Shown piece by piece: positions 25,043-34,671 of a DNA stretch of 53,117 nucleotides. The stretch covers positions 1 through 53,117 of the forward strand of contig JABHLN010000012.1 of the NCBI GenBank assembly GCA_018693105.1, given 5' to 3'. Origin of the DNA: Desulfobacterales bacterium (GTDB lineage: Bacteria; Desulfobacterota; Desulfobacteria; Desulfobacterales; SURF-7). How positions within the stretch are numbered: position 1 is the stretch's first letter; each line of letters begins with the position of its first letter. The translations under genes were made by a program, and so were the position numbers. Below the pieces are notes generated by a model. It was not told where the DNA came from and did no database searches. It saw only the letters and a list, made by a program, of their open reading frames with translations.

Positions 25043-25352
25043 ACATCGTTAATATATCTTGTTTTTATGTCTCTATTTTTTTAACACTTTCTCTTCTTGA
25101 TATTTCGACCGTATGACTTTTTCGGTAATAAAAACCTTATTCAAAAATGAGGACCTGATAATCACATAAAGAAAAAGGTCAACAACCAACAATATATTTG
25201 AATGGGAAAACCCCCAGTTCTAAAAGAAAAAAAGCTTCTAAAATTTACAATAAGAGTGCATATCCCCCAAATTATCATATTCCTCGGAATAGTGGTGATA
25301 TACTATCGCTTTTGAAAAATATTTACCTTATTTTTGGTGTAATATAAACCCA

Positions 25353-26336
25353 TCACCAAAAGGAGGTATCCATGAAATTATTAAAATCTCCCAAATCATC
25401 CAGCAATTGTTCTATGTTTTCATAAAACCAGTTGGCGCCTTTAGAAAAGTGCATCAGAACCCGGTTAAGGGATTCGGGTATGTAAGGATAAATTTTTCTA
25501 ATATTGGCTACACGGTTATTAAACACGATATTAACGTCTTCTTCTCTTAAAACACTCAGGGCAGGGTGTTCCTGTCTCTTGAGATCATATAACAGTATAT
25601 CACCCATACTTGCTAGAAAAACCAAAACATTACCAAGGCCAAAGAGATCGTAACCGTATATATTTTCTCGGTGCTGATAATTAAAGTCAAAATCGATCCA
25701 GCGGTACTGCCCACTATTGCGGTCAATCAGAATGTGATCACGTCGAATATCACCATGTTTTTCACCATGTTCATGAAGAAAGTGTATGGCCATGATGCAT
25801 TCTATAAATTGTTTCATAATGCCAGGAAAATGATCGTAAAAATAGGCCTGATGATCCATATTCAGACTCTCAATATAGCTATGAAGGGATTTGCCTTGGA
25901 TAAAATCCAGCACGCGAACGAGGTTGCCCTTTTCATCCTCGATGGAATATCCGTGCATGAAATTCTTATGGCTGGCGACCAGAGATAAGATGCGAGCCTC
26001 TTTTTTAGGGCTGCGAAAACAGTCAAACTCAATCCCTCCGATTCGGGATTTGAATTTTTCATAAAATACGAGTTTTATGATCTTTCGATTTCCATTTTTT
26101 AGGTCAATTGCGCTCTTCACCCAAAATTTAACATCATCATCAATCCCGAACCTACCTTCTTTAGCATTGTGACGAACGAGATAGGGTTTACCTCCTAGAA
26201 CAACCACATCACCATATTCCAAGCGGAAAAAATCCGTGGTGTCCGTATGAATTCTTAAAGGATGGGTATCCTGAGAAGGCGTAAGCCAGCGGGAAGCCAT
26301 TTGTCGTATGTTCTCTTGAGATATGATTTCTGTCAT
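25353..26336 (-). CDS. Protein-kinase-like (Ser/Thr or aminoglycoside-type) protein
   Basis: A 327-residue cytoplasmic protein with a kinase fold. The first 70 residues are a beta-rich extension (EYGDVVVLGGKPYLVRHN). The N-lobe lysine is possibly in RKIIKLVFYE, the hinge region is VRVLDFIQGKSLHSYIE, the catalytic loop is HGEKHGDIRRDHILID (HGD in place of HRD), and the DFG site is WIDFDF. The glycine-rich loop is not obvious. The Asp pair argues for an active phosphotransferase, perhaps related to HipA/RIO or lipopolysaccharide kinases rather than classical Hanks kinases. An AGGA lies just before the ATG. It stands alone, facing the metallopeptidase gene; 25043-25352 holds no other feature. 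Confidence 0.65.
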   Translation of the reverse strand: MTEIISQENIRQMASRWLTPSQDTHPLRIHTDTTDFFRLEYGDVVVLGGKPYLVRHNAKEGRFGIDDDVKFWVKSAIDLKNGNRKIIKLVFYEKFKSRIGGIEFDCFRSPKKEARILSLVASHKNFMHGYSIEDEKGNLVRVLDFIQGKSLHSYIESLNMDHQAYFYDHFPGIMKQFIECIMAIHFLHEHGEKHGDIRRDHILIDRNSGQYRWIDFDFNYQHRENIYGYDLFGLGNVLVFLASMGDILLYDLKRQEHPALSVLREEDVNIVFNNRVANIRKIYPYIPESLNRVLMHFSKGANWFYENIEQLLDDLGDFNNFMDTSFW

Positions 26337-26410
26337 TTTTCCTACAAGTCATCAATTATGAACAGCTATATTTAGAAAATTTCTAAATCACTTTGCACTG
26401 TTTTACCAAA

Positions 26411-26806
26411 TTAAAAACGGGCAAAGGAACTACTTTGCAATCGCAAAGCAGCATAAGAACCATTTTCATATAGACTATATCCTTTAACCCTGCGAATGTT
26501 TGCAGTGCCGGGGAACTGGATAAGCATTACAAATGTTTCATCTCCGGATGTAGTAATCATGCCACCAGTGATAGCGCCGAAACTGATCAAACCGTGAACA
26601 TAAAGGCTCACGTTCATAAATATCCCTAAGCAACCGGGGGTGGAACCGAAAAAAAAGGCCGGGGTGTATTATCTCCACCGGTCTCCTTTCAAAATATCAG
26701 AAATGCTTTTTTTGCTGATAGTATCAATAAAGTCTACCAAAAGCAGCATCACGAATACAAAAAAGCTGATCATTAAAATGTGCTTAAAGATAGACAGAAG
26801 CGCCAT
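26411..26806 (-). pseudogene. Decayed transporter of the putative Mn/arsenic efflux family
   Basis: One minus-strand frame from ATG 26806 reads MALLSIFKHILMISFFVFVM, then a TAA after KGDRWR, and continues in the same frame AFFFGSTPGCLGIFMNVSLY and VHGLISFGAITGGMITTSGD to ETFVMLIQFPGTA. The GSTPGC...SLYVHGLISFGA...TSGDE pattern is typical of the family annotated as putative manganese transporter or arsenic efflux protein. The in-frame TAA and loss of all later membrane segments show a dead gene. A shorter reading from ATG 26617 alone would look like an unrelated small hypothetical. Confidence 0.6.
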
Positions 26807-26827
26807 TCCTTATTACAGCTATCCAGA

Positions 26828-27286
26828 TTATTTAATTTTGTAAGGATTAATAGTAAGTACAGGAACAGGTGATTTTTTGACAACATTTTCTGCTACACTG
26901 CCAAATATCACATGCTCCATCATACTACGGCCGTGCGTGCCCATAATGATCAGATCAATATCTTCAGATTTAACAACTTTTAGAATTTCAACAACCGGAT
27001 GTCCTGTAATAACTTCTTTTCTAATGTCAAAGCCGCTTTGAAAATGTTCACCACATATCTCATTAATTTTTCTTATCAACGTTTTTTTAGCATTTTTTTC
27101 ATGTACTTTTTGATCATCTCTGGAACCAGGATATGGGAAGAGTTCCTGTCCAAAAAGAATTTCTGCTACATGAACCACATAAATAGTGCTATTATACTTT
27201 TCAGCAACAGACACTACATAGGGAAAAATCTTTGAGGCATTTGTTGTTAAATCACATGGAAGTAGTATTTTTTTTATTTCTATCAT
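26828..27286 (-). CDS. Universal stress protein (UspA family)
   Basis: A 152-residue cytoplasmic protein with the full Usp fold. It begins IEIKKILLPCDLTTNASKIF, has VVHVAEILFG after strand 2, VKSEDIDLIIMGTHGRSMMEH with the ATP-binding G-x2-G-x9-G(S/T) motif in GTHGRSMMEHVIFGSVAENV, and ends VPVLTINPYK. It probably binds ATP and responds to stress; the target is unknown. AAAAGGAG precedes the ATG. It lies directly upstream of the decayed transporter on the same strand, perhaps its former operon partner. Confidence 0.93.
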   Translation of the reverse strand: MIEIKKILLPCDLTTNASKIFPYVVSVAEKYNSTIYVVHVAEILFGQELFPYPGSRDDQKVHEKNAKKTLIRKINEICGEHFQSGFDIRKEVITGHPVVEILKVVKSEDIDLIIMGTHGRSMMEHVIFGSVAENVVKKSPVPVLTINPYKIK

Positions 27287-27364
27287 AACCCTTATCTCCT
27301 TTTAGTATTTTCGTCCATAACAATAATTAAACAATGCCATACAATTTATACTATCATACAATAA

Positions 27365-27530
27365 GTAACCAGCTCCCATTTTTTGGACCACTTTTTAAGT
27401 TAGAATTTAGGATGTGTTTTCTTTTATGTATATAAATCAAAAATGATCATAACGCAATTTTTGAATAGATTCAATAATATGGTGTTCATTTTCGCCAATT
27501 TTCTATCAAAACTTGAGCCTCCATCAAATT
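27365..27530 (-). mobile_element. IS3-family right-end remnant
   Basis: The minus strand carries MEAQVLIENWRK, a hallmark of the C-terminal integrase core of IS3-type OrfB, followed by a stop instead of the usual YN..RPH. About 100 bp further, CTTAAAAAGTGGTCCAAAAA and ATGGGAGCTGG resemble the terminal sequence of such elements. Most of the element is missing. The rest of 27287-28610 holds no gene I can support, only scattered short frames. Confidence 0.4.
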
Positions 27531-28610
27531 ATAAAAAAAATTCCCGATTCAGCAACTCATTCGCTGAGATGGTGCTACTTCCGCTACACACAACATCCCA
27601 ATAATTTTTCCAGGAGTAAATCGTCTGACCAATCGTTGAAGCTTCCCGATAGCAAGAATAGTTCTCCATCTGGAGCGAAGAACGTGAGGAAATTTTGTCA
27701 CATCTTGAATTGTGAATAAGATAATACCATTCCCCTTTGATCCTGATAAGTCAATTTGAAATGTCTTACCCTTTTTCTGATTTTTTCAAAAATAATAATC
27801 GAAAACAACACCTTGCAAACAGACGTTAGCCTGCAATATATGGTATATAAAAAATCATAAAATTCTCCAAAAAATGAAGCGTTGACCATATAATCTTTTT
27901 AAAGATATCTTGTATATATCAACGATGAAGTAAAAAACTCTTGAATTACATATTTCATGAAGATATCACAACATTTCTAATTGATTTTGCAATTTGTACC
28001 TTTGTAGGCAAACTATTTTTTAATAGGGGGGTAGCATTGCAATAGTCTATGGTACTGTAATGAGAAATCTTTCAATTGATTTAGATATAGCCATGACTGC
28101 ATTTGTGGAGAGGTTCTGAAATTCCGATTAGAATAGCAATGGCATATATAATACAGGGCCAGCCTGTTGCCTGGTATGTTAAATATACAAATAAAATATT
28201 TGGAAGAGTCAAACATGAAAATCAAGCAGAAGCAAAAAAATACAAAAACGTGTTTAAATCCATAATAAATTCTCGATCAGGTATTCATGCACCCACTATC
28301 AGGCCATAACATTCCGTTTTAATTTGAATATTGACTTACTATATAAAATTCAATATATTTCAACAAAAAAGCGAGTTCTTATCCTTGACCCTAAAGGTGT
28401 ATGGTTGGGCAAGTAAGGCGTTAAATGCTGGGTATTGGATGCATGGTAGTTGAAGCGGCCATAGTCAGGATTCATAAGTGTGACGAAGATTTCAAAGATT
28501 TACTGAAGTAATGATGGCATTTTACCAGAATTAAATGAATTCTTTATGTTCTTTCCATTGATTAATATCTGTCAACCAGATAAATGCTCTCCCGAAAGGA
28601 GGACCTTAAC

Positions 28611-29843
28611 ATGGAAGTGTTTCAGAAAGAATATGATGCAGTCGTTGTCGGCTCCGGTCCAGGAGGCGCCACCGTAGCAAAGGAATTATCCCAGAACGGC
28701 AAAAAAGTCCTTATCCTGGAGTGGGGAAGCAATGCCTCCATAAAAGGAACGTTTCTCCAAACCGCCAAAATGATCGGCATCCCCGGGAAAAGCTTGCTTG
28801 TTACCAATAAAAAACTTCATATCCTTTTAAGGGGAATCACCACCGGCGGCAGTTCGGTTTTCTATTGTGGCGCGGCTTTTGACCCTCCCTTTGACATGCT
28901 GATGTCCTACGGGATAGATATTAAGAATGAAATAAAAGAACTTAAAAATGAAATTCCCGTCAAACCCCTTTCAAACGAACTCATGGGGCCCATGGCAGAC
29001 AAAATTTTCACCAGCGCTCAAGATCTCGGATATAACTGGGAAAAGATCAACAAGTTTTTATTCCAGGATAAATGCAAGGCAGATTGCTGGAGGTGTTCTT
29101 ACGGATGCCCTTACGATGCCATGTGGAATGCGCGCAATTTTGTTGATGAGGCTGTTAAAAATGGTGCAACACTGGTAAACGACGCTAAAGTGAAAACGAT
29201 ATTGACAAACAACAACAAAGCCACGGGGATTGTATTAAAAAAAAGAGGACGCACACACAGAGTAGAAGCACCAGTGGTTGTCCTTTCAGCAGGCGGGATC
29301 GGATCAGCTGAAATATTAAGACGAAGCGGTGTGGAAAAGGCTGGATATGATTTTTTTGTCGACCCCCTGATTATAGCTACAGGAAGGGTGAAGGGCCTAA
29401 GAAAAGGAAAAGAACTACATATGCAGGCCGGAATTCATGTAAAAGATGAGTACGTACTAACCGACATGGCAGCTCCAAAAGCGAACAGGCTTTCGATCAT
29501 GGTCAAGATAAAGGATGATCTGGGTGGACGAATCACCGACAGAGGGGGATGTCGGAAGGATCTGTGTAAAAGTGATTATAAAAAACTTGACGATGGATAT
29601 GGTCATGCAAGAAAAATTCTGGGAAACGCCGGTGTAAAGAATGTGCGAAAAAGCATGGTTCTTGCCGGACATCCCGGTGGAACCGTTAAAATCGGAGACA
29701 TTGTGGATTCTGACTTAAAAACGGTTTATGACAATCTATATGTCTGTGACTGCTCGGTGATTCCCAAGTCATGGGGACTACCACCGACACTAACTCTGCT
29801 CGGCCTAGGCAAAAGGCTGTCGAAACATTTACTGAATAACTGA
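28611..29843 (+). CDS. GMC-type FAD-dependent oxidoreductase
   Basis: A 410-residue flavoprotein. The N-terminal FAD motif is YDAVVVGSGPGGATVAKELS with the Glu in LILEWG. ITTGGSSVFY is the GMC-like second motif. VVLSAGGIGSAEILRRSG and the C-terminal LYVCDCSVIPKSWGLPPTLTLLGLGKRL match the GMC C-terminus with its active-site region. A cysteine-rich insert (CKADCWRCSYGCPYDAMW, near residues 157-174) could bind a metal or an Fe-S cluster and suggests electron transfer to an anaerobic acceptor rather than oxygen. ATG 28611 follows AAAGGAGGACC. It stands alone; substrate unknown (alcohol, sugar or sterol-like donors are usual). Confidence 0.82.
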   Translation: MEVFQKEYDAVVVGSGPGGATVAKELSQNGKKVLILEWGSNASIKGTFLQTAKMIGIPGKSLLVTNKKLHILLRGITTGGSSVFYCGAAFDPPFDMLMSYGIDIKNEIKELKNEIPVKPLSNELMGPMADKIFTSAQDLGYNWEKINKFLFQDKCKADCWRCSYGCPYDAMWNARNFVDEAVKNGATLVNDAKVKTILTNNNKATGIVLKKRGRTHRVEAPVVVLSAGGIGSAEILRRSGVEKAGYDFFVDPLIIATGRVKGLRKGKELHMQAGIHVKDEYVLTDMAAPKANRLSIMVKIKDDLGGRITDRGGCRKDLCKSDYKKLDDGYGHARKILGNAGVKNVRKSMVLAGHPGGTVKIGDIVDSDLKTVYDNLYVCDCSVIPKSWGLPPTLTLLGLGKRLSKHLLNN

Positions 29844-30073
29844 CCCGGTCATGCCGGGAAAGTGTGACCTGTTCCCAAAAAACTGGGCCAAAAATTACCT
29901 TTAGAAGAATTGGTTCCGATTATGTAAAAAATTTGAAATGCAGGTATCTTGCATATATCAACGATGTAGTGATAAATTATGAAATACAGATATCAGGCAA
30001 AGTAGATTTCGATTTTTGACAATTCCCATATAATCTTCGCCACCTGGAATTCAGGATTTTAAAATAGTTTTTC

Positions 30074-31774
30074 CTATGCACTCTTTAATATTTCCCTTGC
30101 GTGATCCCTTGTAGCATGAGTAATCTTTTGGCCGCCTATCATCCGTGCAATCTCTTCAACTCTCTCATCTTCAAGCATCTGCTTTATTTCTGTTTTTGTT
30201 CTACCTTCAGTTATATGTTTTGATATACGGAAATGATGAGAACCGAATTTTGCAATCTGGGCCAGATGAGTGATGCATATTATCTGATGATACTCTGAAA
30301 GAGATGATAGTTTTTTCCCGACAACTTCAGCCACACCGCCTCCTATACCGGCATCCACCTCATCAAAAACAAGTGTTTCCAGTGATTCGGTTTTAGCCAG
30401 AATGGCCTTTATCGCAAGCACAACTCGCGAAAGTTCACCACCTGATGCAATATTAGCAAGGGGCTTGAGGTCCTCTCCTACATTAGGGGCAATAAGAAAT
30501 GATGCCTTATCAATACCGGATTCAGTGATAATATTGCCGTCAACACTAAGATATTCATCCTTACCTTTATCTTTCAAAATTGATGAAAGCGCTACATTGA
30601 AACTTGTTTCAGGCATTTCCAGAGTACCAAGTTCATTTTCTACCTCTTTGGATATTACTTCTGCAGCCGACTTTCTCTTAGCCGAAAGTTCTATTACAAG
30701 ATCAACAAGTTGATCCCGTTTTCCATCAAGTATCTTCTCTGTTCCTGCAACCTGATCATCTATGTTTTCTATTTCCGAAAGTTCATTGTTTATTTCATTA
30801 AGTTTATTAAATACATTGTATAGAGAACCGCCATATTTTCTTTTAAGTTTTATGAGTTTATCAATACGGGCTTCAACAGCTTCAAGTCGATTTTCATCAA
30901 TATGTATGTTCTGTATATGTTTTCTAAGATTCTCCGTAATATCTTCTATATGGTACGAAACATTATCAACCTCTTTTGAGTTTGTCATCAAATCCGGGGC
31001 AAATCTTCCTACCTTACTGAGATTGTTTTTTATTCCAACAAGCCTTTCATGTATTGAACCATTAGAACTATAAAGCTCTTCGATACTTTCATTCAAAGCA
31101 ATAAAAATAGCTTCACTGTTTTTAAGCAGTATCCTTTCTTTTTCCAGTTCAACATCTTCATCCGGGAATATTTCTGAATTTAATATTTCGGTTTTCTGAA
31201 ATTCGAGGAGTTCGACATGTTCAACCTGTTTAAGTTGAAATGATCTAAGTTTATTAAGTTTAGTAACAAGGGGAATTATTTCATGGTAAAGGTCATAAAC
31301 CATGTTTCTTAAAGAGGTCAGACCACCAAACTGATCAAGGATTATAAGGTGCTGCTCCTCTTTTAAAAGCCCCTGATGTGCGTGCTGGCCTGAAATACTG
31401 GCAAGATTTTCTGTAATTGAAGTAAGTGATTGTATTGTAGAAAGACGCCCGTTTATATATATTTTATGTCTGTCATTTCTTGAAATAATCCGCCTTACTA
31501 TTAGTCCTTCGGATGGGTCAAAATCATTCTCCTGCATAATTATTGCAGCTCGGCTTTCCGGAGAGATATGAAACATCGCTTCCAGTTCTGCGGTTTGAGC
31601 ACCTGTTCGTATAAGTTTTGAAGTCGCCCTGTTTCCAAGAATGAGGTTTACAGCATTTATGATAATAGACTTTCCAGCACCTGTTTCACCGCTAAGAATT
31701 GTCAAACCTTTTGAAAAACATACTTTTATATCATCGATAATTGCAAAGTTTCTTATTGTAAGTTCACTGAGCAT
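30074..31774 (-). CDS. recN: DNA repair protein RecN
   Basis: SMC-like ATPase that helps process double-strand breaks. The 566-residue protein starts with the RecN signature LSELTIRNFAIIDDIKVCFS and Walker A GETGAGKS (near residue 30). The long middle is coiled coil (about 150-380). The C-terminal half has the ABC signature SGGELSRV, Walker B LVFDEVDAGIGGG and ICITHLAQIA. Length agrees with the family (about 550-570). No ribosome site stands out (only AGAG). It is probably transcribed alone or with the glycosyltransferase gene upstream, 170 bp away. Confidence 0.96.
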   Translation of the reverse strand: MLSELTIRNFAIIDDIKVCFSKGLTILSGETGAGKSIIINAVNLILGNRATSKLIRTGAQTAELEAMFHISPESRAAIIMQENDFDPSEGLIVRRIISRNDRHKIYINGRLSTIQSLTSITENLASISGQHAHQGLLKEEQHLIILDQFGGLTSLRNMVYDLYHEIIPLVTKLNKLRSFQLKQVEHVELLEFQKTEILNSEIFPDEDVELEKERILLKNSEAIFIALNESIEELYSSNGSIHERLVGIKNNLSKVGRFAPDLMTNSKEVDNVSYHIEDITENLRKHIQNIHIDENRLEAVEARIDKLIKLKRKYGGSLYNVFNKLNEINNELSEIENIDDQVAGTEKILDGKRDQLVDLVIELSAKRKSAAEVISKEVENELGTLEMPETSFNVALSSILKDKGKDEYLSVDGNIITESGIDKASFLIAPNVGEDLKPLANIASGGELSRVVLAIKAILAKTESLETLVFDEVDAGIGGGVAEVVGKKLSSLSEYHQIICITHLAQIAKFGSHHFRISKHITEGRTKTEIKQMLEDERVEEIARMIGGQKITHATRDHAREILKSA

Positions 31775-31945
31775 ACAATCTCTGTTTCTTTAAAAACCAT
31801 TTTATATTTTCAAAAAAAATTGGTTATAGTTAAATTTGAAAAATTAAAAAAATATAACCGATGGTGATGTAAACCCGATCTTTATATAATAATTACTTTA
31901 GCTGTCGGAAAGCTTTTTCTTAAAAAAACTCAGTGAGAAAAGTAA

Positions 31946-33220
31946 TTATCTTATACAATCATCTATAAGTATTTTCAATTTTTCACGTAAAACAGCATAT
32001 GAAAAGTAACGCGTAGCTATTTTGTAATTATGTTCAATCATCTTTTCCCTGTATTCTGTATTACTTAAAACTTTCTTTGTCAGTTGGACAGCTTCCTCGG
32101 TTACATATCCGTCAATTTCTACAACTGAAAAGCCTTTGGGTTTAATATCCATTGAATAAATCGAATAGTTGTTGACGACAATAGGCTTCCTGAAATATAT
32201 GGCTTCGAGAAATGCGTTGCCGAATCCTTCAAAGTTTGACGGATATGTTACCAGGTCGGCATGAGGATAAATATCATCCAGTGTATATATCTTTCTGCCA
32301 TCCTCTGTAAGACCTCTTTCCTCATTGATTATCTCTGAAACAAAAAGAGTATTTACATTCAAAAGATTCGAATAGTCTCTTATCCTGTTTTCATAATCAT
32401 AGCCTTCATCACCTGAAGCATGGGAAATAACCAGTTTGGCTTTTTCATCCATTCTGCTTACAAGTTCAATTGCATGTTCAATTCCTTTCCTTTTCACAAC
32501 ACGTGTTGGTTGCAAAATAAAGAGTTCATCATCTTCAATACCAAGCGCCTGACGGACATCAGAGGCATATTCATCTAAAGGAGGAGGAGGGTTATGAAAA
32601 TCCATAACATTCGGTATAATAGTCGCTGAAACACCTGTCCTGAGGCTTAACTGGTTATCCGCCGATGAGTTAATTATTACATGGTGTATATTCGGAAGAT
32701 GGGGCGGAAATGACATGTTGAGATATTCCCAAATGGCATTTCGAAGAAAATTCTGTCGTTCCCAGAAGAAATCATGGTGATGTGCTATTGTTGGAACTCC
32801 GATTTCAGATATAATCTCGGTAATCGCCATACCTAACGGGATATTAAGTGGAATTGTTAATACATTTTCCGGAACAATAATATCGATTTTAAATTTTTCT
32901 ATGAATTCATAAAGATGATCTTTTATTTTTTCCTTAATATCATTTATTTTTTTTGTAACATAACGGCCCCTAATATCTACCGAAAAACAATTTTCATAAA
33001 TATCTTTAATTTCAGGGTGTTTAAAATGTGCGATATCAAGGAGATATGAATATTCCGGGGGAGTATCCAGCTCACCTGCAAAATAGTAACATGTGAACCC
33101 CTCTTCTCTAAATACATCAGCCCATTTTTCAGTCTCAAGAGATACTCCATCAGTTCCTGCAAGGCGTGTCGAGATAAATCCAACACTTTTTTCAGTACTT
33201 CCTGATTTATATTTTATCAT
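31946..33220 (-). CDS. GT4-type glycosyltransferase (possible glucosylglycerate/mannosylglucosylglycerate type)
   Basis: A 424-residue retaining GT-B enzyme, cytoplasmic. N-terminal Rossmann half: GFISTRLAGTDGVSLETEKWA near residue 15 with the G-T-D-G-V loop. C-terminal nucleotide-sugar half: ILQPTRVVKRKGIEHAIELV near residue 238, and the E-x7-E motif in FEGFGNAFLEAIYFRKPIVV near residue 330. The beginning and the HHHDFFWERQNFL stretch recall mannosylglucosylglycerate synthase-like GT4 proteins that make compatible solutes, but this is a tentative match. Upstream lies a shortened family B repeat; downstream recN. Confidence 0.75.
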   Translation of the reverse strand: MIKYKSGSTEKSVGFISTRLAGTDGVSLETEKWADVFREEGFTCYYFAGELDTPPEYSYLLDIAHFKHPEIKDIYENCFSVDIRGRYVTKKINDIKEKIKDHLYEFIEKFKIDIIVPENVLTIPLNIPLGMAITEIISEIGVPTIAHHHDFFWERQNFLRNAIWEYLNMSFPPHLPNIHHVIINSSADNQLSLRTGVSATIIPNVMDFHNPPPPLDEYASDVRQALGIEDDELFILQPTRVVKRKGIEHAIELVSRMDEKAKLVISHASGDEGYDYENRIRDYSNLLNVNTLFVSEIINEERGLTEDGRKIYTLDDIYPHADLVTYPSNFEGFGNAFLEAIYFRKPIVVNNYSIYSMDIKPKGFSVVEIDGYVTEEAVQLTKKVLSNTEYREKMIEHNYKIATRYFSYAVLREKLKILIDDCIR

Positions 33221-33258
33221 ATATAATCCCCGTAAAGTATCTTTCTATTGTTAGTTTA

Positions 33259-33346
33259 TTAGAAGCTGATTATATGAAAAAGCTACCTCCACTTAGCAAA
33301 TGTACCTTGCCAGGAACCCTAATCTTTTTTTGAGATAGCTTCTATT
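33259..33346 (+). repeat. Family B repeat, internally deleted copy
   Basis: About 88 bp: left end TTAGAAGCTGATTATATGAAA, then a shift into the right half CTTGCCAGGAACCCTAATC and on to TTTGAGATAGCTTCTA. The right half is almost identical to the copy ending at 11169, the middle is lost. It lies between the glycosyltransferase and tagI genes. Confidence 0.65.
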
Positions 33347-33430
33347 AGTAAAAACAACAGTTTTTTATCGTCCTTGCCTTATAATCAAATGACATCCAAT
33401 AATGACACCTAAAACGGTAAATAAATACTT

Positions 33431-34003
33431 TTATTCAACTTCTGAATACCGGAAGCATTCAATAGTATGATCATTCACCATACCAATTGCCTGCATAAAT
33501 GCATAACATATTGTCGGACCTATAAATGAAAAACCTCTTTTCTTTAAATCTTTGCTCATAAACCGGGATTCTTTTGTTTCTGAAGGTAATTCACTAACGT
33601 TTCCCCAAGCGTTTTTTATAACCTTACCTTCAGTAAACTGCCAGATATAGTTATCAAAACTTCCAAATTCCTTTATAACCTTCAGAAATGAACCGGCATT
33701 TTTAATTGCTGATTGAATTTTAAGACGGTTTCTTATTATTCCTTTGTTTAAAAGCAATTTTTGTACATGAGAAGAATTATAACTGCTGACCTTTACCGGA
33801 TCAAAATTATCAAATGCTTTAATATAATTTTCACGTTTTTTTAAAATAGTGACCCAGCTTAAACCGGCCTGGGCACCTTCAAGAATGAGAAACTCAAACA
33901 ATTTCCTGTCATCATGAACCGGAACCCCCCATTCAGTATCATGGTATTTAATATAAACAGGGTCTGAACCAGCCCATTCACATCTTGTTTTATGTTTATT
34001 CAT
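33431..34003 (-). CDS. tag: DNA-3-methyladenine glycosylase I
   Basis: Removes 3-methyladenine from alkylated DNA (base excision repair). The 190-residue protein shows the family motifs in order: CEWAGSDPVYIKYHDTEWGVP at the start, DRKLFEFLILEGAQAGLSWVTILKKRENY, FDPVKVSSY, SFIGPTICYAFMQAIGMVNDH and the final CFRY. Cysteine and histidine positions at both ends match the zinc site of Tag. The ribosome site is weak. It is a single gene. Confidence 0.95.
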   Translation of the reverse strand: MNKHKTRCEWAGSDPVYIKYHDTEWGVPVHDDRKLFEFLILEGAQAGLSWVTILKKRENYIKAFDNFDPVKVSSYNSSHVQKLLLNKGIIRNRLKIQSAIKNAGSFLKVIKEFGSFDNYIWQFTEGKVIKNAWGNVSELPSETKESRFMSKDLKKRGFSFIGPTICYAFMQAIGMVNDHTIECFRYSEVE

Positions 34004-34198
34004 TTATGATTATTAACCACTATCAACATACTATTATATTTTCTTATAAAACATTTAATTACACGATAGACATGGCGATATAAAAATCTAACATTATTAG
34101 ATATTTATGTCCATTGAATATGTTTCTTAAATATTGTTTTAAAGGTGTTGGTTAAATATAATAATGATCTTATTAAAAAGTGTTGAACGCTTGTTTTT

Positions 34199-34636
34199 TT
34201 ATCCAGCTCTAATAACTCGTATTATTTCAGGTTTATACTCTTTACTTTCAGCCATTTTATTTCCTTTGGATTTTATAAACAAAAAAGAAATAATTAGAAA
34301 AAGAAAACCAAAAAAGGCCGAACTTGTCGAAGGGTTATAATTAAAACGGGGTGCAATCTCTTGTCCGATAAGGGCACCAATAATCATGCATATAATCGGA
34401 AATATATGAATAAGAAATGAAGCTTTAAGAAGAGATGAGGTCCGAAAACTTATTACTACTGTATCATCAACATTTGCATCGACGGTATTAATAACTTCAA
34501 CTTCCATTTCTTCACCGCCCATGGCATGACAGGTACCTTGAGATGAACATGACTCACAGGCACTGCTTCTAATTGTTTTCACTAAAGCAGTTCCGGATGA
34601 ATCAATTTTTATAACAACTCCTTCTTCTGTTGCCAA
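34199..34636 (-). CDS. SoxR-reducing system / RseC family membrane protein
   Basis: A 145-residue protein with the RseC layout: EEGVVIKIDSSGTALVKTIR, four clustered cysteines (SACESCSSQGTCHAMGG, about 27-41), a small barrel, and two membrane helices (about 70-95 and 103-125). RseC-type proteins are linked to Rnf complexes and SoxR reduction. It begins at TTG 34636 with TAGGAGT as ribosome site, 35 bp after the rnfB stop, so it is in the same operon. Confidence 0.88.
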   Translation of the reverse strand: MATEEGVVIKIDSSGTALVKTIRSSACESCSSQGTCHAMGGEEMEVEVINTVDANVDDTVVISFRTSSLLKASFLIHIFPIICMIIGALIGQEIAPRFNYNPSTSSAFFGFLFLIISFLFIKSKGNKMAESKEYKPEIIRVIRAG

Positions 34637-34671
34637 AACGACTCCTACTCCTGTATCAAAAAAACACGGAA

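Noticed and set aside
25361..25427. Short plus-strand peptide behind a perfect AAAGGAGGTATCC site at 25361
   Set aside because: Only 18 codons and antisense to the kinase-like gene's C-terminus; probably chance.
26411..26617. Independent 68-residue hypothetical protein
   Set aside because: Its sequence continues, in the same frame, the transporter remnant that begins at 26806 and is interrupted by TAA.
28103..28309. 68-residue plus-strand frame in the gene-poor stretch
   Set aside because: No ribosome site, no recognisable motif and surrounded by IS debris; not enough to call a gene.
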